64,000 nucleotides of DNA from Culicoidibacter larvae (GTDB lineage Bacteria; Bacillota_I; Bacilli_A; Culicoidibacterales; Culicoidibacteraceae): positions 124,001 through 188,000 of the forward strand of contig NZ_VBWP01000001.1 of the NCBI RefSeq assembly GCF_005771635.1. The letters run 5' to 3'. Positions 28,791 to 37,370 of the stretch are shown here, in pieces (position 1 is the stretch's first letter; the number at the start of each line of letters is the position of its first letter). Under the pieces are notes generated by a model, which saw nothing but the letters and a program-made list of their open reading frames with translations, made no database searches and had not been told where the DNA came from. The position numbers and the translations under genes are program-made.

Positions 28791-28818
28791 AAACTGACTT
28801 ATACATAGTCAGTTTTTG
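28791..28818 (+). terminator. Terminator after recR
   Basis: AAACTGAC (28791-28798) pairs with GTCAGTTT (28808-28815), with T after it. Confidence 0.8.
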
Positions 28819-28840
28819 TTTCAAATTGTTCCAAGAAATA

Positions 28841-28849
28841 TGTTATAAT
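28841..28849 (+). promoter_or_regulatory. Extended -10 promoter for the tmk operon
   Basis: TGTTATAAT at 28841-28849 is an extended -10 (TGN before TATAAT). A start near 28856 gives a leader of about 26 bases to the chosen tmk ATG. Confidence 0.6.
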
Positions 28850-28881
28850 AACAAATATATATGAGTAATGGCGGTAGAGTA

Positions 28882-29526
28882 ATGCAAGGATTATTTATTA
28901 CATTTGAAGGTGGCGAAGGCAGCGGTAAAACGACAGTTTTACCGCTTGTAGCTGAGCACTTTATAAATCTTGGCTTTGATGTTCTAATAACTAGAGAACC
29001 AGGTGGCACACCAATCGCGGAGGAAATTCGCGAGATAATTTTAGACAGAAAAAATACTGCTATGGATCCACATACGGAAGCATTGTTGTATGCTGCGGCA
29101 AGAGCGCAGCATATACAAGAGAAGATTAAGCCAGCACTTGCTGCTGGAAAGCTTGTTTTGTGTGATCGTTTTGTAGATAGCTCAATTGTATATCAGGCGC
29201 AAGCGCGTAATCTCGATGTGGAGGCGGTTTGGCAATTTAATCAATTTGCTATTGATAATACAATGCCGGATATAACATTGTTTTTTGATATTGAGCCGGA
29301 GCTTGGCTTTGCCAGAATTAATAAGGATAATAGTCGCGAAGTAAATAGACTTGATCTTGAAACGTTAGAGTTTCATGAGCAAGTGTATAAAAATTATCTC
29401 AACCTTGCTGATAAAGACAGTGACCGGATACAAATAGTTGATGCTCGTCTAGATATTCAAAATGTTACGCAGCAGTGTATTGATTTTATTAATGAAAAAA
29501 CAAAACTATTAGGAAAAGAGCGATAA
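28882..29526 (+). CDS. tmk: Thymidylate kinase
   Basis: Phosphorylates dTMP to dTDP. The protein starts MQGLFITFEGGEGSGKTT, with the P-loop at once after the start, then DRFVDSSIVYQ (about 90) and the lid region. I chose ATG at 28882 (214 aa) over the in-frame ATG at 28861: the earlier one has no ribosome-binding site, would leave almost no leader, and adds seven residues not typical of the family. It is the first gene of tmk-holB-ricT-yabB, with 3-, 1- and 14-base gaps. Confidence 0.93.
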   Translation: MQGLFITFEGGEGSGKTTVLPLVAEHFINLGFDVLITREPGGTPIAEEIREIILDRKNTAMDPHTEALLYAAARAQHIQEKIKPALAAGKLVLCDRFVDSSIVYQAQARNLDVEAVWQFNQFAIDNTMPDITLFFDIEPELGFARINKDNSREVNRLDLETLEFHEQVYKNYLNLADKDSDRIQIVDARLDIQNVTQQCIDFINEKTKLLGKER

Positions 29527-29529
29527 TTT

Positions 29530-30504
29530 ATGGATATGTTCGATGAACTCTATAAATATCAGCCAATTGCCACAAAGATTGTGCAAAATGCATATCGTCA
29601 GAAGCGGGTTGCTCATGCATTTGCAATCAGTGGTGCTGAAGAAACGCAGCTTCATTTGTTTGCGAATTGGTTTATGGCGGTTTTTTCTTGTGAAAATAAT
29701 GATGACGGATTTCCATGTGGGGAATGTGTTCATTGTAAGCAAATTTTAAAAGATGAGTATATTGGTACTTATATTATTGAACCGGATGGAGCTACTATAA
29801 AGAAAGAACAAATTGTTGATATGCAAAAGCAATTTACAACATACGGTTTGACACAGGGCGCAAGGTTTTATGTGATTAATCAGGCGCATACAATGACGAT
29901 TTCAGCTGCAAATAGTTTGTTGAAGTTTTTGGAAGAGCCAACAAGTAATGTTTACGCACTTTTGGTTACTAAGAGTCCGGATATGATGCCAATTACAATT
30001 CAGTCACGAGTGCAGCAGTTGCAGCTTAATATCATGGGTCGAGAATTGATTATCAAAAAATTAGTTAATGATGGTCACAGCGAGAGATTAGCAACAATTG
30101 CGTATGAGCTTGGGTATGAAGAATTAAATGAAGAAGCTGCAGCGCAGCTTGCTTCATTGACGGAAGCTGCATTGATATACTTAGGAAATATTGATGTTGC
30201 CCAAATAAATCCGTTGGTGGCGCAGATGGATTTAGAAGCACAAGTGAAAAATAAAAGCCAGGCAGATAACTTTTTCACAATTTTACTTATTTTATTAAAT
30301 GATATTTTAGATGTAAAAAGCGGTAAAAAGGAAACGACTTTATTCGGCATCGATGATATTGAGAAAAAAAACACAATAAAGACAATTGCTGAAAAAATGG
30401 ATACAATAATAACAGCACAGAAATATCTGCATGCCAATGTAAGCAGTAATCTGGCACTAAGTTTAATTTCACTGCGTTGGAATGCGCAGAAGGAGGGCGA
30501 ATAA
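29530..30504 (+). CDS. holB: DNA polymerase III delta' subunit
   Basis: Clamp-loader subunit, 324 aa. It resembles the N-terminal part of DnaX but lacks a working P-loop (ISGAEETQLHLFA replaces GxxGxGKT), as is normal for delta'. It keeps a Cys zinc module (CENNDD...CGECVHC) and NSLLKFLEEPT followed by ITIQSRVQQL. It lies right after tmk, as in Bacillus. One base separates its stop from the next start. Confidence 0.92.
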   Translation: MDMFDELYKYQPIATKIVQNAYRQKRVAHAFAISGAEETQLHLFANWFMAVFSCENNDDGFPCGECVHCKQILKDEYIGTYIIEPDGATIKKEQIVDMQKQFTTYGLTQGARFYVINQAHTMTISAANSLLKFLEEPTSNVYALLVTKSPDMMPITIQSRVQQLQLNIMGRELIIKKLVNDGHSERLATIAYELGYEELNEEAAAQLASLTEAALIYLGNIDVAQINPLVAQMDLEAQVKNKSQADNFFTILLILLNDILDVKSGKKETTLFGIDDIEKKNTIKTIAEKMDTIITAQKYLHANVSSNLALSLISLRWNAQKEGE

Positions 30505-30505
30505 A

Positions 30506-31330
30506 ATGGTAGAGGTTGTCGGTATTCGATTTAAAACAACCGGAAAAGTATACTATTTTGACCCAAATAAATTGTCAATTGAACAAGAGATGCATGTTAT
30601 TGCGGATACTTCGCGAGGATTAGAGTGTGGTCAAGTTGTTCAGTCAATAAAAAAGGTTAATAAGGATGAGGTTGTTTTACCACTGAAAAAAGTGGTAAGA
30701 ATTGCAACCGAAAAGGATCATAAGAAAATTGTTGAAAATCAAAAGGCTGCTGATAAAGCAATCCCGAAATGTACTGAGCTGATTCGTAAGAATAAGCTGG
30801 ATATGCAATTGCTTGATGCTGAGTATACGCATGATCGTGAGCGATTATTGTTTAGTTATACTGCCGGTGAGCGAGTTGATTTTCGTCAATTGCTTAAAGA
30901 TTTGGCAGGAGAATTCAAGACACGGATTGAATTACGCCAAGTTGGGGTTCGTGACAAAGCTAGAATTGTTGGCGGATTAGGCCCATGTGGTTATGCATTA
31001 TGTTGTTCTACATTTTCAGGTGATTTTGACGGGATAAGCATTAAGATGGCTAAAAATCAAAATCTATCGCTAAATCCAATTAAAATTTCTGGATTGTGTG
31101 GTCGTTTATTATGTTGTTTGCAATACGAAAATGAAGTGTATGTTGAGTTAAATAAAATGCTTCCTGATGTTGGTTCTTTTGTTAAGACTGATGAGGGTGA
31201 AGGCAGAATTCAATATATTAATGTATTGAAGCAACTGTTAACAGTTGTTATAAAAAATGATGATACAACGATTATTCGTGAATATCATTTGGATGATGTT
31301 GAAGTATTGAAACATCGTAAAAAGAAATAA
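30506..31330 (+). CDS. ricT: PSP1-domain protein RicT (YaaT)
   Basis: A 274-aa PSP1-domain protein. In Bacillus, RicT joins RicA and RicF in an Fe-S complex that supports RNase Y maturation of mRNAs. The conserved cysteines are visible in GPCGYALCCSTFSG (about 158-171) and SGLCGRLLCCLQYE (about 194-207). I chose ATG at 30506 with AAGGAGG before it; an in-frame start 24 bases earlier lies inside holB. Partners RicA/RicF are not in the window. Confidence 0.92.
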   Translation: MVEVVGIRFKTTGKVYYFDPNKLSIEQEMHVIADTSRGLECGQVVQSIKKVNKDEVVLPLKKVVRIATEKDHKKIVENQKAADKAIPKCTELIRKNKLDMQLLDAEYTHDRERLLFSYTAGERVDFRQLLKDLAGEFKTRIELRQVGVRDKARIVGGLGPCGYALCCSTFSGDFDGISIKMAKNQNLSLNPIKISGLCGRLLCCLQYENEVYVELNKMLPDVGSFVKTDEGEGRIQYINVLKQLLTVVIKNDDTTIIREYHLDDVEVLKHRKKK

Positions 31331-31344
31331 TAAGGAGTTTTTTC

Positions 31345-32091
31345 ATGTTAAAGCAGAATGAAGTGTTAAATGATCTGCTCGGCTTTGAAGGAATGAAGAT
31401 AATTCAGCGTAAGGATATGCTGAATTTTTCTTTAGACAGCGTTTTATTAGCAAACTTTGTGACACTGAATACCGGTATTAAAACTATTTTTGATATTGGA
31501 ACCGGCAATGCGCCGGTTCCGCTCTTTCTCTCCCAAAAAACGAAAGCAAAGATTTATGGGATTGAAATTCAGGAGGAGTCTGTTGATCTTGCCCGGCGCT
31601 CAGTAGCCATTAATCATCTTGAGGAACAAATTGAGATATGTCACTTTGATGTGAATGAGGTGGGTAATTTTTTTCCTCATAGTATTGCTGATGTTGTTGT
31701 GAGTAATCCGCCCTTTTTTAAGTTTTCGGAATCGGCGATTATTAACCAGAATGATGCATTAACAGTTGCTCGCCATGAGGTACGATTGAATTTAGAACAA
31801 CTTGTTAAGCAGGCAGCTTTTTTGCTAAAGAATAATGGCTATTTTGCAATGGTTCATAGGCCAGATCGGCTTATTGAAATTATTGAAGTGTTACAGAAAT
31901 ATCGCTTAGAACCTAAACGGATTCAGTTTATTTATCCAAAAGTTGGTCGCGATGCCCACATGTTGTTAATTGAGGCAAGGTTTAATGGAAATGTCGGGGT
32001 AAAAGTGTTGCCGCCGATTTATGCTCATAATGAAGATGGCAGCTATTCGGATTATGTTGTGAAGTGTTTTGGAAAAGAGATGCAGGAATAG
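31345..32091 (+). CDS. yabB: tRNA1(Val) A37 N6-methyltransferase-like protein (YabB/TrmN6)
   Basis: A 248-aa class I SAM-dependent methyltransferase. Motif I is FDIGTGNAPVPLFL (about 49-62) and the catalytic motif is SNPPFFK (about 116-122), the NPPF signature of N6-adenine methylases. The position after ricT and before rsmI matches Bacillus yabB. The usual yabA gene between ricT and yabB is missing; only 14 bases separate them. AAGGAG precedes the ATG. Confidence 0.88.
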   Translation: MLKQNEVLNDLLGFEGMKIIQRKDMLNFSLDSVLLANFVTLNTGIKTIFDIGTGNAPVPLFLSQKTKAKIYGIEIQEESVDLARRSVAINHLEEQIEICHFDVNEVGNFFPHSIADVVVSNPPFFKFSESAIINQNDALTVARHEVRLNLEQLVKQAAFLLKNNGYFAMVHRPDRLIEIIEVLQKYRLEPKRIQFIYPKVGRDAHMLLIEARFNGNVGVKVLPPIYAHNEDGSYSDYVVKCFGKEMQE

Positions 32092-32137
32092 CCTGAATTT
32101 TGTATAATGGGATTAGGTATAACAGGAGGTAATGATT

Positions 32138-33154
32138 ATGGGACTGTTTGATTCATATAAAGTAAAAAATATGGAATTGAAGAATCGTTTTGTGATGGCG
32201 CCGATGTGTATTGATGCAGCTATTGATGGGTTTGCTAATGCAACTCATTTTGTTCATTATGGTGCGCGGGCGCAAGGCGGTGTTGGCTTGATTATCTTGG
32301 AAGCTACGGCGGTTGCGCAAAATAGTCGGATTACCGAGTATGATTTGGGTATTTGGGATGATAAATTTATTGATGGGTTGAAGCAGATTGTTGATTATGT
32401 GCATTCTTTAGGGGCGAAAATTGGTATTCAATTAGCCCATGCAGGTCGCAAGGCCGAATTGCCAGGTGAGACAATTGTTTCTGCCGGAAGCGTTGCTTTC
32501 AGTGAGCGATACCAAGCACCACATGAGTTGACGATTGAAGAAATTCATCAGATTACTGAACAGTTTGCTCAGGCAGCGTTGCGGGCGAAGAAAGCTGGTT
32601 TTGATGTGATTGAGATTCATGCTGCGCATGGATATTTGATTAATCAATTTTTATCACCATTGACGAATGAGCGGGAAGATGTTTATGGCAGTACTTTGGA
32701 GAATCGTGGTCGGTTTTTAGCTGAGATTGTCCAGGCAGTTCGCCGGGTGTGGACTTATGAGTATCCGCTTTTTGTAAGATTTTCTGCTAAAGAATTTGAT
32801 ATCCAGGGGAATACTGCTAAGGAAATTGCCCATTATACCAATATGATTATTGAGCATATTGATATGACTCATATTTCAAGTGGCGGTGTTATTAATCGTA
32901 AGCCGGATAAGGTATTTCCCGGTTATCAATTGAATGATGCGGTGACGGTTCAGCATTTAACCGGTAAGCCGGCAATTGCTGTAGGCATGTTAGACTCAGC
33001 AGATTTGGCGCTCTATGCTCATGAAGAGTTGGAGATTGAGTTGATTGCCCTTGGCCGCGGTTTATTGTTGAATCCGAATCTGGTTTTTGAACTGGCTGGC
33101 GAAATGGATGCTGATATTGAATATCCTTACCCGTATGGTCGGGCTCGCAAATAA
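32138..33154 (+). CDS. Old yellow enzyme family NADH:flavin oxidoreductase (NamA-like)
   Basis: An FMN-dependent TIM-barrel ene-reductase, 338 aa. Family marks are KNRFVMAPMCID (the second Cys fits the YqjM/NamA class), HAGRKAE (about 109), and the substrate-binding His pair with Tyr in IEIHAAHGYLINQFLSP (about 167-183). I chose ATG at 32138 with AGGAGG 8 bases before it; the ATG at 32132 is too close. TATAAT at 32103-32108 suggests its own promoter. The physiological substrate cannot be told. It is inserted between yabB and rsmI. Confidence 0.9.
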   Translation: MGLFDSYKVKNMELKNRFVMAPMCIDAAIDGFANATHFVHYGARAQGGVGLIILEATAVAQNSRITEYDLGIWDDKFIDGLKQIVDYVHSLGAKIGIQLAHAGRKAELPGETIVSAGSVAFSERYQAPHELTIEEIHQITEQFAQAALRAKKAGFDVIEIHAAHGYLINQFLSPLTNEREDVYGSTLENRGRFLAEIVQAVRRVWTYEYPLFVRFSAKEFDIQGNTAKEIAHYTNMIIEHIDMTHISSGGVINRKPDKVFPGYQLNDAVTVQHLTGKPAIAVGMLDSADLALYAHEELEIELIALGRGLLLNPNLVFELAGEMDADIEYPYPYGRARK

Positions 33155-33165
33155 AGGAGTTATTT

Positions 33166-34014
33166 ATGCAACGACAAAAGAGTTTTGCTACTGAAAGTGC
33201 TACGTTGTACTTGGTAGGTACCCCAATTGGAAATTTAGAAGATATAACGATGCGCGCAGTTCGAACTTTAAAAGAAGTTGATTGGATTGCAGCTGAGGAT
33301 ACGCGTGTGAGCCGTCATTTATGTAATCATTATGATATTGAGACGCCAATTTTTAGTATGCATGAGCATAATGAATTTGACCGTATTGATTATGTTATTG
33401 AGTTGTTAAGTGCAGGCAACTCAGTTGCAGTTATTAGTGATGCCGGATTGCCATGTATTTCTGATCCGGGGGCGCGATTGGTTCATCATGTTACTGAAGC
33501 GGGATTTGCGGTGGTGCCGATTCCTGGTGCTAATGCCGGGTTGTCGGCATTGATGGCGAGTGGACTCGAGGCATTAATGCCCTTTGTGTTTTACGGATTT
33601 TTAGAACATAAGAAGCCAGCTAAGTTAAAGCAGTTACAAGGATTACAACAAGTATCCGAGACGTTGATTTTTTATGAGTCACCGCACCGGATCAAGGCTA
33701 GTCTTGAGTTGATGCTTGAAATTTTTGGTGATCGCCAGATTGTGCTTGCGCGGGAATTGACGAAGAAGTTTGAGGAGTTTATACGAGGAACCCTCAGCGA
33801 AGTAATCAAAGTTGCTGATGATTTAAAGGGTGAGATGGTTATTATTGTCTCTGGGTACGTGGCGGAAACGGTTGATTATTCGATGATTTCTGCTGTTGAT
33901 CATGTTCAGCAATTGGTTGATAGCGGAATGAAGGAGAAAGATGCAATTAAGGCAGCTGCAAAGGAACGCGGTGTTGCTAAAGATGTTGTTTATAAGGAAT
34001 GGCATAATATTTGA
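33166..34014 (+). CDS. rsmI: 16S rRNA 2'-O-ribose C1402 methyltransferase RsmI
   Basis: Methylates C1402 in the ribosomal P site with SAM. The 282-aa protein shows LYLVGTPIGNLEDITMRA at the start, AAEDTRVSRHL (about 44), VISDAGLPCISDPG (about 90) and PIPGANAGLSALMASG (about 118), all family hallmarks of the tetrapyrrole-methylase fold. AAGGAG precedes the ATG. It lies 11 bases after the flavin oxidoreductase gene. Confidence 0.95.
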   Translation: MQRQKSFATESATLYLVGTPIGNLEDITMRAVRTLKEVDWIAAEDTRVSRHLCNHYDIETPIFSMHEHNEFDRIDYVIELLSAGNSVAVISDAGLPCISDPGARLVHHVTEAGFAVVPIPGANAGLSALMASGLEALMPFVFYGFLEHKKPAKLKQLQGLQQVSETLIFYESPHRIKASLELMLEIFGDRQIVLARELTKKFEEFIRGTLSEVIKVADDLKGEMVIIVSGYVAETVDYSMISAVDHVQQLVDSGMKEKDAIKAAAKERGVAKDVVYKEWHNI

Positions 34015-34045
34015 AAAGGATTCCCCGCCGCGGGAGTCCTTTTCT
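34013..34045 (+). terminator. Terminator after rsmI
   Basis: AAAAGGA and TCCC pair with GGGA and TCCTTTT across the GC-rich loop at 34026-34031. The hairpin starts at the stop codon and ends in TTTTCTT. Confidence 0.8.
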
Positions 34046-34131
34046 TAGCTTCTCAAAAAAGAAAAGCATTTGGGTTACCGTTTTCAATTTTCAGCAGTAT
34101 AATGAAAGTATAAAGAAGGAAGGTGATTCCA

Positions 34132-34572
34132 ATGGGCTACGAAGACAGGCGACGCAACCTTTCAAAAATGGCTTACAAAGTGACCCAAGAGAACGCCACT
34201 GAACCACCTTTTGATAATGAGTATTGGAATTCATTTGACGAAGGAATTTATGTAGACGTTGTGTCCGGAAAACCTTTATTTAGTTCGCTAGATAAGTTTG
34301 ACTCTGGTTGTGGATGGCCGGCATTCAGTCATCCTATCAAGGAATCAGAAGTTGAAGAAAAAATGGACTTGAGCCACAATATGGTAAGAGTAGAGGTGCG
34401 TAGTACTGATGCTGACTCACATTTAGGGCACGTGTTTGAGGACGGTCCCGAAGAGTTAGGAGGGTTGAGATATTGTATAAACTCAGCAGCCCTTCGTTTT
34501 ATCCCAAAGGATAAATTAGTCGAAGAGGGATATGGCGACTGGCTAAAATTATTTGAAAATAAAACTGAATAA
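34132..34572 (+). CDS. msrB: Peptide-methionine (R)-S-oxide reductase MsrB
   Basis: Repairs oxidised methionine (R form). The 146-aa protein has [11 protein letters not shown] (about 59-69), [10 protein letters not shown] (about 95-104) and the catalytic Cys in [11 protein letters not shown] (about 110-120). The paired CxxC zinc ligands of the metal-bound subtype are absent. ATG at 34132 follows AAGGAAGGTG; an in-frame GTG at 34123 lies inside that site. It is a single gene with a terminator at 34589. Confidence 0.94.
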   Translation: MGYEDRRRNLSKMAYKVTQENATEPPFDNEYWNSFDEGIYVDVVSGKPLFSSLDKFDSGCGWPAFSHPIKESEVEEKMDLSHNMVRVEVRSTDADSHLGHVFEDGPEELGGLRYCINSAALRFIPKDKLVEEGYGDWLKLFENKTE

Positions 34573-34588
34573 GATACAGTTAAACCTT

Positions 34589-34630
34589 AAAAGACAGTAT
34601 TTGTGAATGCTACAAATATTGTCTTTTTCC
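34589..34630 (+). terminator. Terminator after msrB
   Basis: A 16-base stem (34589-34604 with 34612-34627, one G-T wobble) with loop GAATGCT ends in T. Its 3' half is repeated at 34787-34804, see the element at 34661. Confidence 0.85.
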
Positions 34631-34660
34631 TTTTCAATGAAAACATTTTTTTGTTAAAGC

Positions 34661-34804
34661 AGAGTATTTGAAAATGCTTGAAATCAAAGGAAGTTTAGTA
34701 AAAATTGGGAGGGAGCGTATCTAAACATACGTGAGTGAGCAATTTTTGCTGATTTTCAAAGATTGCGGGCGTTTATCAATGCTCTGATATTGTCTTTTTC
34801 CTTT
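34661..34804 (+). other. Unexplained structured intergenic element (candidate ncRNA or repeat element)
   Basis: Nested inverted repeats would fold into a long hairpin: TTGAAATCA (34678-34686) with TGATTTTCAA (34749-34758), AAAAATTG with CAATTTTT, and CGTAT with ATACG around CTAAAC. A G-rich arm (GGGAGGGAGCG) faces TGAGTGAG. The element ends with ATATTGTCTTTTTCCTTT, an exact 18-base copy of the msrB terminator end at 34616-34633. No ORF fits. I do not recognise a known RNA family. Confidence 0.55.
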
Positions 34805-34839
34805 GGCTGAACTATACTTATTACAAAGGAGTGGTGTAA

Positions 34840-35034
34840 ATGCCAATTGCAACTATTAAGATTTTAGAAGGACGGACTGAAGAACAGAAGCGAGCATTGG
34901 TGGCTGAGGTTACTGGTGCGATACATCGTACTATCGGTGCACCAGTTGAAAATATTACCGTTATTATTGAAGATATGCCAAAGACAAACTATGCAGTAGC
35001 AGGAATTTTGGCGAGTGATAAGAAACCTTTGTAG
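34840..35034 (+). CDS. 4-oxalocrotonate tautomerase family protein
   Basis: A 64-aa member of the tautomerase superfamily, whose catalytic base is the N-terminal Pro exposed after Met removal (MPIATIKILEGR). The rest follows the beta-alpha-beta fold (EEQKRALVAEVTGAI, ENITVIIEDMPKTNYAVAG). The substrate is unknown; no aromatic-catabolism genes lie nearby. AAGGAG precedes the ATG and the gene stands alone between two terminator-like structures. Confidence 0.9.
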   Translation: MPIATIKILEGRTEEQKRALVAEVTGAIHRTIGAPVENITVIIEDMPKTNYAVAGILASDKKPL

Positions 35035-35040
35035 GAAAGT

Positions 35041-35077
35041 AAAAAAAGTCGAAGCAACATACCTTGCTTCGGCTTTT
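35041..35077. terminator. Bidirectional terminator between tautomerase and DUF1254 genes
   Basis: GTCGAAGCAA pairs with TTGCTTCGGC (one G-T wobble) around CATACC, with an A run before and TTTT after, so it serves both converging genes. Confidence 0.85.
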
Positions 35078-35091
35078 AAATTTTATCTGAA

Positions 35092-36447
35092 TTATTTTAC
35101 GATTTGAAAATCATCAAGTTTCCATGAATTATCAAATGCTGGTTTGGTTGGTCCATAAATGCGGAAATAAACAAACCAATCTTTGCCCGGTACGGTTTGT
35201 ATCCACGGTGCATTATCTACTGTCGGTTTGTCTGGTCCGAAGTAAAGCGTAATATTACCGTCTTTATCCGGAGTAAATGTTTGGCGAAGTGTACCCAGAA
35301 CTGGTATTTGTTCACCGTTTACTAGCTCAGAACGAGTATCAATATCATAGGCGGTTATTGACCAGAATAGTTGAGCGGGAACTGGTGTGGGAACACTTAA
35401 TGTGTAGTTTTTACCACCGTCGAGGAAATTGTTATCGGCATCATTGATTCCCAGCCAGTATAATGATCCGCTGCCTTCTTTGCGGACAAACATTTTTGGT
35501 GTTTCAAGTGTTGCTTGATAGAACCACCGTTCGCGAACACTTAGATTTAAGTATTGATCCATGTAATAACCATTATCGCCGCCAAATGATACCCATTCCC
35601 ATTTTCGGTCATTCCATACAATCCGGTCAGCATCGTCAATCGCAAAGGCGTTAATTGCCATTTGTTCATTGGCTTCAACAGCTGCTTCGGATAAAATTGC
35701 TTTCATTTCATCACTTGGATTGAACGGGATATCTTTTTGGATACCAATATCTGCAAGTAATCCATACATTTGATAATAATCTTTGTCCAGTACATCAGTA
35801 TCGAGCGCGCGTTTTAACTCCAGCCAGTATTGGAATTGGCCATCAACCAGTGAAGGTGATGCCTCAGCGGTTTTGTGTGAGTAATCTTGGAAAGTATTTG
35901 CTTTAGGTTGAGCAGCATCGCTTAATGGATAAAGTTTTGTAGTTTCCATAAGTTTAAATGCTGAGGCAAGATCATTGGTACTCATGACTGCCCGCAAACA
36001 GATGAGAAATCGATATGTTTGTAGTTGCCGAACAATATATCCATCAGGAATGTCACCTGTGTATTCTGGTGGTAAGAATAGATACTTAGCACCTTTACCT
36101 TGTTCTTCACCGACTAATCCAAGGTCAGTAACATATTTAAAGTTAGCGTCATCAATAACGCCCATAAGTGGACCTTTGGGGACTTCAATAACAACTGGTC
36201 CATTTGAAGTATCACCAACCCCCAAACCATATGGGGTATCAGAATTTTGGGTTAATGCATTAATTTTTGGTGTGGTGAGTTGAACTAGGAAGCCTGAGTT
36301 TGCATGAGCACCATATTGTTCTAAGGCATCAAAGTTAGTTAGCATCGACACAGTCGGATAAAAGAATTTATATGCTTCAACTGCTCGATTTTTTAACGCA
36401 GCTCGGCGAATACGAATAATTTCTTGTTTACTAGGTAATGTTTTCAT
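35092..36447 (-). CDS. DUF1254/DUF1214 domain-containing protein
   Basis: A 451-aa protein of unknown function. The N-terminal half matches the DUF1254 pattern (AYKFFYPTVSML, NSDTPYGLG). The C-terminal half matches DUF1214 (LFWSITAYDIDTRSEL, PGKDWFVYFRIYGPTKPAFD). Many relatives are exported, but no signal peptide is visible here, so it is probably cytoplasmic. It stands alone on the minus strand. GAAGG lies before the ATG. The family is, to my knowledge, more common in Proteobacteria and Actinobacteria, so acquisition is possible but not shown. Confidence 0.8.
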   Translation of the reverse strand: MKTLPSKQEIIRIRRAALKNRAVEAYKFFYPTVSMLTNFDALEQYGAHANSGFLVQLTTPKINALTQNSDTPYGLGVGDTSNGPVVIEVPKGPLMGVIDDANFKYVTDLGLVGEEQGKGAKYLFLPPEYTGDIPDGYIVRQLQTYRFLICLRAVMSTNDLASAFKLMETTKLYPLSDAAQPKANTFQDYSHKTAEASPSLVDGQFQYWLELKRALDTDVLDKDYYQMYGLLADIGIQKDIPFNPSDEMKAILSEAAVEANEQMAINAFAIDDADRIVWNDRKWEWVSFGGDNGYYMDQYLNLSVRERWFYQATLETPKMFVRKEGSGSLYWLGINDADNNFLDGGKNYTLSVPTPVPAQLFWSITAYDIDTRSELVNGEQIPVLGTLRQTFTPDKDGNITLYFGPDKPTVDNAPWIQTVPGKDWFVYFRIYGPTKPAFDNSWKLDDFQIVK

Positions 36448-36539
36448 ATTTATTACACCTTCCTTTCTTTAAGTTTAACACGAATTATTATTTCACGATG
36501 TTGCTATGCTTAGTTTTTAACTGGGTGAAAACTTGATGA

Positions 36540-36574
36540 TTTAAGTGGTTTATTCGTGGGATAAACCACTTAAA
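36540..36574. other. Perfect 14-base hairpin between divergent genes
   Basis: TTTAAGTGGTTTAT (36540-36553) pairs with ATAAACCACTTAAA (36561-36574) around a 7-base loop. Genes start away from it on both sides, so it is not an ordinary terminator; it could be an operator or end an unknown transcript. The rest of 36448-36698 shows nothing else clear. Confidence 0.6.
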
Positions 36575-36698
36575 TTAAAGGGAAATTATTAAAACAAAGA
36601 AGAACGGGAATTGAACTATTGAATTTTAATTCCTCTTTCATTTTAAAAATAAATGTGATACAGTAAAAGGGAAATTGATTTGGGGGCAGTGATAAGTA

Positions 36699-37370
36699 GT
36701 GCAAAAGATACTTTTTTTAGACGATGATGAAAAGTTCCAAAATGTAGTCGCCGAGGTATTAAGGCTGGAGCATTATGAGGTTGATTTAGCTTCGAATGCT
36801 GCAGATGGCTTGGATTTGTTTAAGAAAAATACGTATGATTTGATTATTAGTGACATTAAGATGGATGAAATTGATGGCTTGCAATTTTTACAGATTATTC
36901 GCAAGTTGGATGAGCAGGCTAAAGTAATCTTATTAACAGGCTCGCAGGCAGAAGAGGACGAGCTGCGGGGATTGGAATTACATGTTAATGATTTTATCAA
37001 GAAGCCGGTGACAATAAGAATTTTGCTTACGCGGATTGATCGAGTGCTGAATAAGAATAAATTTGCTAGGCAGATACATGTTTTGGAGAGTGCTAGTCAG
37101 TCCATTAAAGTGGATACAAAAGCAAAAAAGGTTTATAAAAATGGTGAATTAGCTGAGCTAACAATGTTGGAGTATGATTTGTTAGTGTATTTTTTGCGTA
37201 ATAAAAATATAGCATTGTCACGACAGCAAATGATTAAGGATGTTTGGCGAATTGCTGATTTTACAATGGAGCCTCGCAGTGTGGATACCCATATTAAGAA
37301 CTTGCGTGCTAAGTTGTCCATTTCCTGTATTTATTCGATTAGGGGTGTAGGCTATGAGTGGTCAGAATAA
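36699..37370 (+). CDS. OmpR-family response regulator (surface module 1)
   Basis: A 223-aa two-domain regulator. The receiver has LFLDDDEKF and the phosphoacceptor in LIISDIKMDEIDG (about 54), LLTGS and FIKKPV. The winged helix ends DTHIKNLRAKLS...SIRGVGYEWS. The start is GTG at 36699, preceded by GGGGG (36682-36686). Its end overlaps the kinase gene by 17 bases. With the downstream kinase, membrane protein and adhesin it forms a likely surface-control module. A candidate binding site (TACACAA repeats) lies before the adhesin promoter. Confidence 0.88.
   Translation: MQKILFLDDDEKFQNVVAEVLRLEHYEVDLASNAADGLDLFKKNTYDLIISDIKMDEIDGLQFLQIIRKLDEQAKVILLTGSQAEEDELRGLELHVNDFIKKPVTIRILLTRIDRVLNKNKFARQIHVLESASQSIKVDTKAKKVYKNGELAELTMLEYDLLVYFLRNKNIALSRQQMIKDVWRIADFTMEPRSVDTHIKNLRAKLSISCIYSIRGVGYEWSE

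Noticed and set aside
28861-28881. tmk start at ATG 28861
   Set aside because: No ribosome-binding site and almost no leader after the predicted transcription start; the conserved thymidylate kinase N-terminus begins at 28882.
34011-34202. Small ORF between rsmI and msrB
   Set aside because: It runs through the rsmI terminator and into msrB in another frame, with no ribosome-binding site.
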